Source: Tolypeutes matacus
Taxonomy: Eukaryota; Chordata; Mammalia; Cingulata; Chlamyphoridae
Direction: 5' to 3'
NCBI GenBank assembly: GCA_026826555.1
Contig: JAKSZT010039542.1
Coordinates: 4,722-68,721 of the forward strand
DNA: 64,000 bases
Shown here piece by piece: positions 36,350 through 47,564 of this stretch. Numbering within the stretch: position 1 is the stretch's first letter; each line of letters starts with the position of its first letter. Both the position numbers and the translations under genes were made by a program. The notes below the pieces were generated by a model that made no database searches, was not told the origin of the DNA, and saw only the letters and a list, made by a program, of their open reading frames with translations.

Positions 36350-39300
36350 ATGCAGCTAACCAGGGCACCTCAAAATACATGAGACGAACATTGAAAAAAT
36401 TAAGTGAGAAATATATGCCTCTACAATTATAGTGGGGGACTTTAATACACCATTATCACCAATAGACTGAACATCTTGACAGAGAATCAATAAAGAAATA
36501 AAGACTCTGAATAATACATTAGAGGATCTGGACCTAACAGATAAATACAGAACACTACACCCAAATACAATGGGATATACATTCTTGTTGAGTGCTCATG
36601 GATTACACTCCAGGATAGATCACATGCTAGGCCAAAGAAAAACTCTCAATGAAATGAGGAAGATTGAATTATATAAAGCAATTTTCTGGTCACAATGGAA
36701 TGAATGTGGACTTCAGTAAGGCACAGAGAAGCAGATTAGACAAAAAGATATAGAAGTTGAACAACACACTCTGTATTAGTCAGCCAAAGGGGTGCTAATG
36801 TGAAATACCAAAAGTGGTTTGGTCTTTATAAAGGGTATTTATTTGGGGTAAAAGTCCACACATACCAGGCCATAAAGTGTTAAGTTTCTTCTCTCACCAC
36901 AGTCCATTGCCACGTGTTAGAGCAAGATAGCTGCCTGCGTTTGCCAGGGTTCAGGCTTCTGGGGTTCCTTTCTTCCCAGGGCTGCATTTCTCTCTGGGCT
37001 TAGCTCCTGTTTCCTCCACAAGGTCAACTGTAGATGATCTGGCGAATGGCTTGCTTCTCTTCTCCTGGGGCCTTCTTTCCAACATCAAACTGCTTCTCAA
37101 AAGACTGCTTCAACTTTGTTCTTTGCCTTGCCTTTTATATTCGATTCCCCACCCACCAAGGGGCGGGGCTCAATGCCCTAATCCTAACCTAATCATGCCC
37201 AGATTAACAGATCAGTTTACAAGCATGATCCAATTATATTTTTGGAATTCATAATTGCATCAAATTCGCCAATGGTTACACACTCTTAGACAATCAGTGT
37301 GTCAAGGAGGAAATTGCAAAAGAAATCAGTAACTACCTTGAGACAAATGAAAATGACAACACAACCTATCAAAACCTAGGGGATGCAACAAAATCTGTAC
37401 TGAGAAGGAAATTCATAGGCACAAATGCCTATATCAAAAAAGAAGAAGGAGCTAAAATCAAAGACCTCACCACAAAACTTGAGGAATTAGAAAAAGAACA
37501 AAAAACTAACTCCAAAGGAAGTAGAAAGAAAAATAACAAAGATTAGGCCAGAGCTGAATGAAATTGAAAATAAGAAAGCACCAGAAAAAATATACAAACC
37601 AAGGATGTTTTTTTGAAATGATTAATAAAATTGAGAAATCTTTAGTTAGACTAACACAGAAAAAAGATATAAAATAAGAAATGAGGAAAGGGATATCACC
37701 ACTGACCCATAGAAATAAAGAGGATACTTTGAAAAATTCTATGCCATCAAGATGGATAATTTAGAGGAAATGGACAAATTCCTAGAAACACACAAGCAGC
37801 CTACATTGACAGAAGAAGAATTTGATCAACTCATCAGACCAAAGACAAGTAATGGGATAGAATTAGTCAGCAAAAACGTACCAACTAAGAAAAGCCCAGG
37901 ACCAGTTGGCCTCACACGTGAATTCTACCAAACATTCTGGAAAGAACTAACACCAATCCTGCATAAACTCTTCCAAAAAATAGAAGTGGTAGGAACATTG
38001 CCTTACTCATTCTATGATGCCAAAATTACCTTAATATCACAGCCATACAAAGGCACAAAGAGAAAGGAAATCTATAGACCAATCTCTCTAATGAACGCAG
38101 ATGTTAAATCCTCAATAAAATACTTTCTAATCATATTCAACAACACTGCAAATGAATTATACACCATGAGCAATTCGGTTTCATCCCTCGTATGCAAGGA
38201 TGGTTCAATATAAGAAAATCAATCAATGTAATAAACCACATAAACAGATCAAAAGAAAGAATTCAAATGATCATCCCTATAGATCCAGAAAAATAATTTC
38301 ACTAAATACAGCACCATTTCCTGATAAAAACATTTCAAAAGATAAAGGGTATATATGGAAAACCCACAGCTAACATAAAATTCAATGGTGAAATCCTAAA
38401 AACTTTCCCTCTAAGATCTGGAACAACAAAAGGATGCCCATGGACAATTCTCTTATATAGCATTGTATTAGAAGTACCGGCTCGAGTACTTAGGCAAGAA
38501 AAAGATATAAAAGCATACAAATCAGAAAGGAAGAAGTAAAAATTTCACTATTTGCAGATTACTTGATCCTGAAACTCAGAAGCCCTGAGAAATCTACAAC
38601 AAAGCTTCTAGAGCTTATAAATGAGTCCAGTAAAGTGGCAGGTTATAAGATCAATGTGCAAAAATTGTAGCATTTCTGTACTCCAATAATGAGCTATCTG
38701 AGGTGGAAATCAAGAAAAAAATTCCATTTACAATAGTAACCAAAAAAATCAAATACATAGGATTAGATTTTACTAAAGATGAAAAGGATTTGAATGCATA
38801 AAAAGTACACAACGTTGTTGAAGGAAGTCAAAGAAGACCTAAGTTAATGGAAGAATATTCCCTCATCATGGATAGGAATACTAAACATCATTAAAATGCC
38901 TATCCTATCCAAAATGATTTACAGATTAACTGCAATCTCAATAAAAGTTACTACAGCACTTATTTACTGAATGGGAAAAGCTAATTGTGAAATTTATTTG
39001 GAAAGGCAAGTGATTCTAAATAGCCAAAGACATGTTGAATAAGAAAAATGAAATCAGAGAAATCGCACTACCTAACTTTAAAACATACTACAAACTTACA
39101 GTGGTCAAAACTGTATGATATTGGCACAAGGATAAACATACTGATCAGTGTAATTGAATTGAGAGTTCTGATATACATCTCCACATATAGAGTCAACTGA
39201 TATTCAACAAGGCCACCAAACCCACTCAACCTAGAAAGAATGGCCTCTTCAACAAACAGTGCTTGGAGAACTGGATATCCATATCCATAAGATTGAGAAA

Positions 39301-40810
39301 GGAATACGATCTCACACCTTATATAAAAATTAACACAAGATGGATCAAAGATCTAAATATAAGAGTCAAGACCATAAAGATCTTCAGAGATAATGTAGGG
39401 AAGCATCTACAAGATCTTGTATTAGGAACTGGTTTTGTGAGCAATTAAGCAAATTGAGCTAGAGTCTGGAAGATAGGTTTATAAGAGGTTTATAAGAAAC
39501 AGAAGAGGAGTAGAGTGTTGTGAACCAATGCCCATATGGGCAAAATCTAAGATAAGATGGAAGGGTTTAGTTGTGTAGTGGATGGGAATGACAGTGGTGC
39601 AGTGATGCTATTAGGTTAGATAGTGTTGGCCTGTGAGGGGGGTAGGGTAAGGGGTTTCCAATGTCCATTGAACTGGGGATAGATTCAGGGGAGGGAGCAG
39701 TTGAACTCTGAGGATTTGTGGGTATGTGGTTCAACTACAATGTTGGGAAATCTTTTGGCATATATGGCAGGGGGCGTTACTGGTTTGGGGTGTTGGATGA
39801 GGAAGCATGTGGGACAGGGTGCACCTTGGGCAGGCTTCTAGGGAGTATGTGAGTGTTTACCCTGGCATAGCACATTTTATCAGTGTGTGGAGACCCACAT
39901 TAAAAAGTGGAAAAGTATTGGACTCCCATCCTAGGCCGTCTTGCTATGTTCTCAAATAGAGAGGTGGGATTCTCTCGAGAGCATAGGCAGTGCCTAATAT
40001 GGGAGGGCAGGCCAGTATATCAATTCTTCAATGTTGTTGCAATTAATTATGTATCCTGTTCTTCAAGGAGTGAAGCTTGCTGGTTGCTGTGGGTCCTGAG
40101 GGGATGGGAAGGGAGGAATAGAATATATGGAAGAGGGGGCATTTTGGGGGCATTGGAGCTGTTCTACATGATCTTGCAATGATGAATAAAAGCCATGTTA
40201 AATTTTGTCAAAATTTGTTAATGTGTATGGTCCAAAATGTAAATCATATTACAAATCATTTACCATGGTTAACAACAATGCTTCAATATTTGTACATCAG
40301 TTATAACAAATGTACCATCCACATGTAATATGTTACCAATAGGGGAAAGGAGAAAGGGAGGAGGATGTTGGGTATTGGGAATTTCCTATATTCTGTATCT
40401 GACTTTTCTGTAACCTAAATCTTTTAAGATGAAAAAAAAAAAAAGGATACTGGGGAATAAACAGATAAAAATTTCACTGTACATGTAAGACAACAGATTT
40501 TACAGTATGAAAGATATAATGTTGAAATTTTTTTAAAATTTTGTTTTATTATTTTATTTTTTATTATTTCAAAATCTTTTAAATTTTCATATTTTATTTG
40601 TCAATTTTAAAACTATCATTATTATTTCATTTTCTTATTAATTTTACACTGTTATTCTGTTGGCTTCATTTTTGAAGAAGCTTTGGATCACAGAAGGGGT
40701 AAAACTGTGACAGGGGAGGATGATTAGTGATGGGTGTCAGTGATGGAGCATGAATGGGAGGAGGTTCACCTGGGGCATACATATGAGGCATATGAATGAG
40801 TTCATGTGTT
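36350..40810 (+). mobile_element. L1 LINE: ORF2 (interrupted by an LTR) plus long 3' UTR
   Basis: Sense L1 starting within the ORF2 endonuclease region (36,400-36,771), interrupted by a nested LTR, and resuming at 37,281. The reverse transcriptase core is best at 37,752-38,213 (KSPGPVGLTREFYQTF, KLFQKIE, YRPISLMNADVKS). The active site at about 38,550 reads FADY instead of FADD, and many stops occur. ORF2 text continues to about 39,450. The 3' UTR (39,450-40,810) is of the xenarthran type. It shares 39,720-39,910 and 40,395-40,810 with the insertion at 23,100-23,640, and 40,260-40,430 is the inverse of 22,600-22,800. A short A-run lies at 40,431-40,444, yet UTR-like sequence continues beyond it. 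Confidence 0.8.
36772..37280 (-). mobile_element. LTR (MaLR/ERVL-like) nested in L1, 5-bp duplication
   Basis: A 509-bp element with TG..CA ends (TGTATTAGTC ... ATGGTTACA), flanked by CACTC at 36,767-36,771 and 37,281-37,285. The L1 ORF2 text reads straight through when the element is removed (…aacaacacactc|ttagacaatcagtgtg). A 5-bp duplication suits ERVL/MaLR elements. The left end resembles the reverse complement of MaLR LTR 3' ends ('ttagtcagcc...aaatacc..'), so the LTR itself probably points to the minus strand. No internal genes. It is younger than the L1 it split. Confidence 0.72.
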
Positions 40811-40814
40811 CTCT

Positions 40815-41740
40815 CTTCTTGAGAGTTCACCTCTTTTACTAAATATACAGTGTCCATCTTTATCTCTTACAATAGTTTTGCATTTAAAGTCTATTTTGTC
40901 TGATATTAGGATATTAGGATAGCTACTCCTGCCTTTTTTGTCTATTGTTTGCTTGTAAAATTGTTTTCCAGCCATTCATTTTCAGTCTCCTTGAATCCCT
41001 GGGTTGAATGTGGGTTTCTTGTAGACAACATATAGATGGATTATATTTCCGTATCCATTCTGCCAATCTGTGTTTCTTGAGTGGTGAATTTAATCCATTA
41101 ACATTCAGTGTTATTACTTGCAACAAGTTTCTTACTTCAGCCACATTTTCTTTGGGCTAATGTATGTCATATGTTGTTTTTATTTATCTCTTTGTCTTTT
41201 TAGTTGTTTTTACACTCTCCTCCAACTCTCTGTCCCTTGTTTTTTCCTTTCAACTTGTAGAACTTCCTTTAGTATTTCTTGAAGTGCAGGTTTCTTACTG
41301 GCATATGCTCTTAATTTCTGTTTATCTGTGAATATTTTGAATTCTCCATCATTTTTGAATGCCAATTTTGCTGGATAGAGAATTCACAGCTTGAAGTTTT
41401 TTCTTTTAGTACTTTGACTATGTCATACCACTCTCAGCCATTATTTCCTTCAATAATCCTTCTGTTCCCTTTCCCTTCTCTTCTCCTTCTGGGATTCCAA
41501 TAAAGCATATGTTTGTGTATTTTGTGTTTTTGGTTAAATCTCTGAGTCCCTGCTGGATTTTTTAAATCTTTTTATCTATCTGTTCAACTATCTGTTTGAT
41601 TTCAGATGTATTGTTATATTTTTATGTATGGTAACAATTTCTTCAGTATGCTCCCCCAGTGTCTTCTTAATATCCTAATCTCTTCCTTCACTTAATTAAG
41701 TTGGTCCTTGATATTTGTTTGGAATGCTTTGATTAGTTGT
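40815..41740 (-). mobile_element. L1 fragment, ORF1 end and ORF2 start, minus strand
   Basis: On the minus strand 41,144-40,923 encodes the start of the ORF2 endonuclease (VITLNVNGLNSPLKKHRLAE, ICCLQETHI), continuing with breaks to about 40,815. Upstream (41,200-41,740) is ORF1 C-terminal sequence. It abuts the + strand L1 3' UTR on its left, so the two L1 pieces are head-on. Confidence 0.8.
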
Positions 41741-41799
41741 TTACAAACATAATCCAATATCTACTTTTGGAATTCATAAATAATACCAAATTGCTACAC
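41741..41799 (-). mobile_element. Terminal fragment of the same LTR family as 36,772-37,280
   Basis: 'gtttacaaacataatccaat', 'ttttggaattcataa' and the terminal 'ttgctaca' parallel the last 60 bases of the nested LTR ('gtttacaagcatgatccaat', 'ttttggaattcata', 'ggttaca'). Only the end survives, wedged between two L1 pieces. Confidence 0.55.
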
Positions 41800-42998
41800 T
41801 CGCAATTCGAGAAATGCAAATCAAAACAGCAATGAGATATCATCTCCATTGCATAGAATGACCATGACTTAAAAAACAAAAACAAAAAGTTTTGGGGAGG
41901 TTGTGGAGAAATAGGAACACTCCTTCAATTTTAGTGGGATTGTAAAATGGTGCACCCTATGTGGAAGATAGTTAGGCAGTTCCTCAGGAAGCTAAATATA
42001 GAACTGCCATATGATGCAGCAATTTCTCTACTAAGAATATATCTAGAAGAACTGAAAACTGTGATGTGAACAAACATTTATTCACCAATGTTCATAGCAA
42101 CATTATTCACAATTGCCAAAAGATGGAAACAGTCCAATTGTCCATCATAGAATGAATGGATTAGCAAAATATGGTATATGTATATGATGGAATACAATGC
42201 TGCAGTAAGAAGAAATGAAACTGGGACACATATGATAACATGGATGATTCTTGAAGACATTATGCTAAGTGAAATAAGTCAAACACAAAAGGACAAGTAT
42301 TACAAGGTCTCACTAATATGATCTAAATACAAATAACAATCACATGGATTTAAAACCTAGAGTATAGGTTATTAGCAGATAAGAGGAGGGCTAAAAAGGT
42401 GTACAGATGCTTAATATATATAGAATTTTTAATTAACTTGACTGTAAAAGTGTGGAAATGGATAGAGTTGATAACACATTATAGTGTGTAGAACTAATGC
42501 AGCTGGTTTACAAATGGAATTGTGGATGAAAAGGGTAGTCTAGGGATGTAAATGTCAATTTAAAGGGATCAAGAGAATAATCTAGGGACTGAATAATGCA
42601 GTGAACCCAGAGGTGGATGGGGATTGTGGTTGATGATACAAATACAAGAATGTCCTTCTAGGAACTAGAATGGATGTATGTCAGTATTGCAGAGTCGTGG
42701 GAATGTGCAGAAGCATGGGAAAAATATAATTAATGTAACCTATGGACTATAGTTAATAGCAATACTATAATATTCTTGCATCAATGTCAAAGATGTACTC
42801 TGTTAATAATAGCAGTCATGGAAAATAATGTCAAATGTATGCTATGGCCATAGTTAGTGTAATACTCTGATGATATTACCCCATAATCTGTTAAAAATGT
42901 TCCACAATGGTGTGGTGTGTTGGTGAATGGGTGTTGTATGGGAATTCCACGCATGTCTATGATATTTTCTAAGTTCACAATTTCTGTAATAAAAATGT
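41800..42998 (+). mobile_element. L1 3' end (ORF2 tail and 3' UTR)
   Basis: Sense L1 3'-end text: 'gtaaaatggtgcaccctatgtgga', 'catatgatgcagcaatttct', 'attcacaattgccaaaagatgga', 'atgatggaatacaatgctgc', 'gaagacattatgctaagtgaaataag'. A 3' UTR follows, with 'ctatggactatagttaatagcaatac' and an end near 'gtaataaaaatgtatttt' at 42,990. This is an older subfamily than the neighbouring L1. Confidence 0.75.
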
Positions 42999-43608
42999 AT
43001 TTTCAAAAGATGTCAAATTTCTTGCAATATGTTCTAAGGATATATATTATAATGCACTAATTAATATATTATGAATAAAAGAGGACTAAAATGCCAGATA
43101 ATGGTGAAAAATAAGATAATACAAGATAATAAAAAATAAGATAATAAAAGAATAAAATGTGAAACTGTATGCCAATAGTTTTGAAAAATTAGTTGATATG
43201 ATTTATTAACTAAAGAAGAAAAAGGGAACATGCTGGGTCCCTTACTTATATTTATGCAATCCAAGAATGCTTCCACCTTTCAACTTTGCATTTTCTGTTT
43301 CTTATACCAACAAAGTTCTTCCCCAGATGTCCACTTGGCTTACTCATTTCTTTATAATATGGTGTTATTAGTAAAAACTACTGTATCAGATGACTACATC
43401 CTGCCCTGTTTTTCTCATTTGCTCTGCTTTCTTCATCTCTAAGGCCTGTCATCATCTATCATCACACATGTTTACATGTTTATTGTTAATAGTTTCTCTC
43501 CCACTATATCCTATGAGGATGGAAATTTGAATCATTAATCACTTCTGGATTTCCCCTTGGAGTTCAAATCAATTAAATTGAATAACTGATGAATGAAAGT
43601 ACCAAAAA
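42999..43608 (+). repeat. Duplicated segment with L2 3' end, copy 2
   Basis: Paralogue of 33,741-34,325 in the same orientation; L2 portion from about 43,270. It ends where the EZH2 retrocopy begins, so the retrocopy may have inserted at its edge. Confidence 0.75.
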
Positions 43609-43618
43609 ATGTATGAGG

Positions 43619-45505
43619 GGCACTTGGTCCAGTAGCGTTGGACACCCACTGAGACACAGAAGGTAGTGGAGAAGCCCCATTGGCGGTGGCACATGGGGAT
43701 GGTGAAGGGAGCAACACAGGAGAAATGCAGGCTGGGGCGAGGGACCAAGACCCTGCAAAAAAAGATAAGGCAAAAGAGCATACTTGGCATTTACTGCATT
43801 CCTCTTATTTCTTGCTACTAGAACTCCCCTCATGTGATTATGGTGGCACAAGAGGCAAAATACAGACTTTAACACAGTGTTTATGAATAACTATGGGCCA
43901 AATTGGGAAGAAATCCAAGAAGGGAGCAGTTTGTTGGTGTAAGCCTGTAAAATCAGAGTACATGTGACTGGGAACAGCTAAGAGGTTCAGAAGAGCTGAT
44001 GAAGTAAAGAGTATGATTCATTCCCATTATCAGAAATTTTCGATAGAATGAAATCTTAAACCATGAATGGAAACGGTGAAGGATACAGTCTGTGTATATC
44101 ATGACTTCTGTAAGCTCATTCATTATGGGGGACCAGGGAGTGTTCGGTGACCCCTGAAATGGATTTGCAAACACAGGTAATACCATTAAAGGCTCTGAAT
44201 GTGATTGCTTCTGTGTCTGTAATGTATTCTTGGTCTTCTGTACAGCAGAATTTTATGGTGGAAGATGAAACTGTTTTACATAAAATTCCTTATATAGGGG
44301 ATGTAGTTTTAGATTAGGATGGGATTTAAATTGAAGAATAATAAAAAAATACAATGGAAAAGTACATGGGGATAGAGAATGTGGGTTTATAAATGATAAA
44401 ATTTTTATGTAGTTTGTAAATACTCTTTGTCACCACAATGATGATGATGATGATGATGATGATAATGATCATGATGAGGATGATGATGATGATGGAGAAA
44501 ATCCTCTGGTGAAAGAAAAGGAAAACAGAAAGATGTAGAGGTTAACTGAGAGATAAAGAAAGCCATCCACTTTGGACATTTCCTTCTGATAAAATTTTTG
44601 AAGTCATTTCCTCAATGTTTCCAGATAAGGATACTGCCAAAGAAATAAAGTAAAAGTATGAAGAATTCCCTGAGCATCAGTTCCCAGGTGCAGTTCCTGA
44701 ATATTCCCCAAACATAGATGGACCAATTGCCAAATCTGTTCAGAGGAGCAAAGCTCACATTCATTTAATATCCTTTACTTTAGGCCATGTTTTAGATAGG
44801 AGTGCTTCCTACATCCCTTTCATGTCATGCCCAACACTCATAAGTGGAAGAACACAGCAATAGCTCTAGACAACCAGCCTGTGGGCTGCGTGTTACCAGG
44901 ACTTGGAGGGAGCAATGGAGTTTGTTGCTGCCCTCTCTACTGAGAGGATAAAAATCCCCACCACACACACACACACACACACGCAATGCCCAGGAGATGT
45001 ACAAGAGGAAGACTTCTCAACAACAGCAGACACAACACCCCCAACATTAATGCTCTGGATTCAAAGGACACAGATGGTGATGAGGAGGCATGAATGAAAC
45101 AGGTGGAGAAAATAATGGAAAAGAAGAAAAAGAGAAAAAGTTGGAACTTACAGCTCCTCTGGGGCAAATTCTTGGTGTCAAACACCAACAAAGATGAAGC
45201 CAAATATTGAATCTCTTAAGAATGTGGAATAGAGTGGTGCCAAAGCCTCAATGTTCAGAGTTCTGTTTGGCACTTAGTATGACAATTTCTGTGCCATTTC
45301 TAGGTTAACTGGGACTAAAGATGTAGATAGGTGTATGAGTTTAGATTCAAAGAATATAGTGTCATAGCTCCAGTCTCTCCAAGGATGTTGATCCTCCTCC
45401 AAGAAAGAAGGAAATGCCAGTTGTAGGATGCACATTGCAGAAAGATATAACTGAAAAAGGGTGACTGCTCTAACCATATTTAGTACTAGATAACCTCTGA
45501 TCGAT
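43619..45505 (+). pseudogene. EZH2P: Processed pseudogene of EZH2, 3'-truncated
   Basis: EZH2 is the H3K27 methyltransferase of PRC2. Here an intronless copy reads from the 5' UTR (43,619-43,752, decayed GC-rich leader) through ATG 43,893 (MGQIGKKSKKGAVCW). Identifiable stretches follow in order: [27 protein letters not shown] (44,250-44,300), the Asp-rich tract, now a long GAT repeat (44,441-44,495), and FPDKD / NIDGP (44,620-44,730). The acidic/Ser-rich middle comes next, then the pre-CXC text around 45,180-45,490 (MKPNIE, YDNFCAI-like, SKEYSVIAPV-like). The match stops at about human residue 520, just as the CXC domain would begin; CXC and SET are absent. The first stop is TGA at 43,965-43,967 (CGA to TGA), with many more stops and shifts. 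About 130 extra bases sit between leader and ATG, and a (CA)n expansion at 44,960-44,982. Identity is secure; symbol is descriptive. Confidence 0.93.
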
Positions 45506-45507
45506 TG

Positions 45508-45556
<49 letters not shown>

Positions 45557-45567
45557 NNNNNNNNNNT

Positions 45568-45623
<56 letters not shown>

Positions 45624-45625
45624 TC
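45505..45625. repeat. (TCTA)n and (TTCT)n microsatellites around a gap
   Basis: About 13 TCTA units run up to an N gap, and about 14 TTCT units follow it. This pair cuts off the EZH2 retrocopy. Confidence 0.96.
45557..45566. other. Assembly gap (10 N)
   Basis: Ten N's between two different tetranucleotide arrays; the real length of the missing DNA is unknown. Confidence 0.99.
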
Positions 45626-45752
45626 ATCTGCAAACATTCATAACAAAATGAAGGAAGAAATACACACAACCATTACAGCTGTCACTTATACAACTGGTCT
45701 TGCATTTGTAGCTCATATTTATAACTACCTCCTTCAACTATCCATATCATAT

Positions 45753-45838
45753 AGCTTTTTTTAAGGGCTTGGTGGGGATTGAACCCATGACCTCTTACAT
45801 GGGAAGCAGGCACTCAATCACTGAGGTACATCTGCTCA
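45753..45838 (-). mobile_element. tRNA-derived SINE, DAS-like (xenarthran)
   Basis: On the minus strand the sequence begins GAGCAGATGTACCTCAGTGA (A-box-like), contains a full anticodon-arm region and GGTTCAATCCC (B box, 45,776-45,786), and ends in a short A-run. It is a pol III SINE head and not a tRNA gene: it lacks a 3' acceptor complement and runs into A's. This is the style of armadillo/sloth DAS SINEs. Confidence 0.7.
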
Positions 45839-45840
45839 CC

Positions 45841-47560
45841 ATTCCATTTTTCTTTTATTCTCAGCAAACAACTCAGCTGGTTGTGCTTCTTTGACTGGGC
45901 GGAGGGGTGAGCCAAACCTTCTTTCTTGGGGGTCATGTGCCATTAGTAGTCCTGCCTGGTTTGGGTTGTTGCAGTTTTCCTTCAGTTTAATCACAAGGCA
46001 TGGTATTACTAAGAGATGCACTAGGGGATCGTCTCTATTCCAAACAGGCTCTTTACATCCATTGTGTATTTGCAGTCCTATTTCTCTTGAAGTCATCCTA
46101 TTTCCCCTTAATAGTCGGGATCAATCACCCCAGCCAGTACAATAATTCCCTTCCTTGTCTGCTGATTCAGAAACATGAAGAGCTCAAAGTGGCCAGGTGG
46201 CAGTCTTAACTTCCAGTTCAATGGAATTGTTATGTCTCCTGGTGGAAGTACATCTCATATTGGAAATAAGACCTGTAGAACAGCAGAGCTTAAAATCATA
46301 GGGACAGAGGGCAAATCTTTTCTAGTAGATCAATAGGGGCAACAATGAGTGATACTGCTCCCATATCAACTTCTTGATTCCTGTATCTGTAAATCCAGGA
46401 AGGAGTGGCACCATGGAGTAGATGCAGATTTAGAACATATACAACCTCTTGGAGAACATTGCCCCAGCCCAGAAATATATTGCCACCCTGTTGGTATGTA
46501 ATTGAGATCTCAAAAGTTCTTCCATCTTCTTATCAATACATCGAATCAGGGATGATGGGGAACCAGGTAAAACCATTGAATTCCATGAGCATGTGCCTAT
46601 TCTCACATTCATTTGCTGTGAGGCAGGTTCATTGATCAGAAGCATGCAACACCAAGACATTTGAAAAGGCATTCTGGAAGTCCAGAGACATTTGCATAGT
46701 TTTGGGAAAAGCAATGCATGCAGTGAAGGGAACTCTTTATCAGAGTATGTATTTATTCCAGTAAGAACAAAATGCTGCTCCTTCTATGATGGAAGTGGTC
46801 CAGTGTAATCAACTTGCCACCAGTTAACAAGCTGATCACCTGAGGGAATGGTACCATATCGGAGGCTAAGTGTATGTCTTTGCTGTGGCAGACTGGTCAC
46901 TCTACAGTGGCTGTAACCTGGTCTGCCTTGGAAAGCGTAACTCCAGTTGCTGAGCCCATGCATAACTCCCATCCCTACTGCCATGGCTACTTTGTTCATG
47001 AGCCCATTGGGCAATGATATTGAGTGGCTGGGGAAAGAGGAAAATGGGTATCCACAGAATAGGTCATCCTATCCATTTGATTACTAAAAATCCTCTTTTG
47101 CTGATGTACCCTCTGGTAAGCATTCACCTGAGACACAATTACCTCCATGTTTTCACCCATTGAGAAAGGTCTATCCACCTACCTCTCTCCCAGACCTTTT
47201 CCAATCATGTCCCTTTCAAGTCCCTGACTATGCAATCAAACTGCTGGACACATCACATAAATCAATACACAAACACCTCCAGCCATTTCTTTTTCAAAGC
47301 AGAATGAACAACAAGGTGCTATGCTGGAAGTTCTTTCCACTGGGAGAATTTCCCTTCACCAGTGTCCTTCAGGGATATCCAAGAAATGGGCTTTAGTGAT
47401 CCAGCTGTCCATTTTTGGGGTGTCCTTTCATATCACGCAGAAATATCTATAAACCAAGCCCAAGTTTTCCTTTCCTCAGTCAATTGATTGTAAAGAAGTT
47501 CCCAAGAGGCTACTGTTGCAGGTTAGCAGGGACTTGAAGCAAACTAGCATGGCAAAATGT
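45841..47560 (-). mobile_element. ERV-L-type endogenous retrovirus pol relic
   Basis: On the minus strand the stretch around 46,784-46,880 contains the integrase-core entry motif 'GTIPSGDQ...WWQVDYTGPLP', characteristic of ERV-L pol. The upstream side (to about 47,560) would cover the end of RNase H and the integrase zinc-binding region. The downstream side (46,780 to 45,841) holds the rest of integrase and post-integrase sequence. Stops and shifts occur every 50-90 codons, so nothing is expressed as a full protein. No LTRs are seen next to it. The boundaries are approximate. Confidence 0.65.
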
Positions 47561-47564
47561 GCCT

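Noticed and set aside
44903..45097. 64-codon frame with Thr-His repeats
   Set aside because: Out-of-context remnant within the EZH2 retrocopy running through a (CA)n tract.
45753..45838. Possible tRNA gene on the minus strand
   Set aside because: A and B boxes are present, but there is no matching acceptor stem and an A-run follows, so it is a tRNA-derived SINE.
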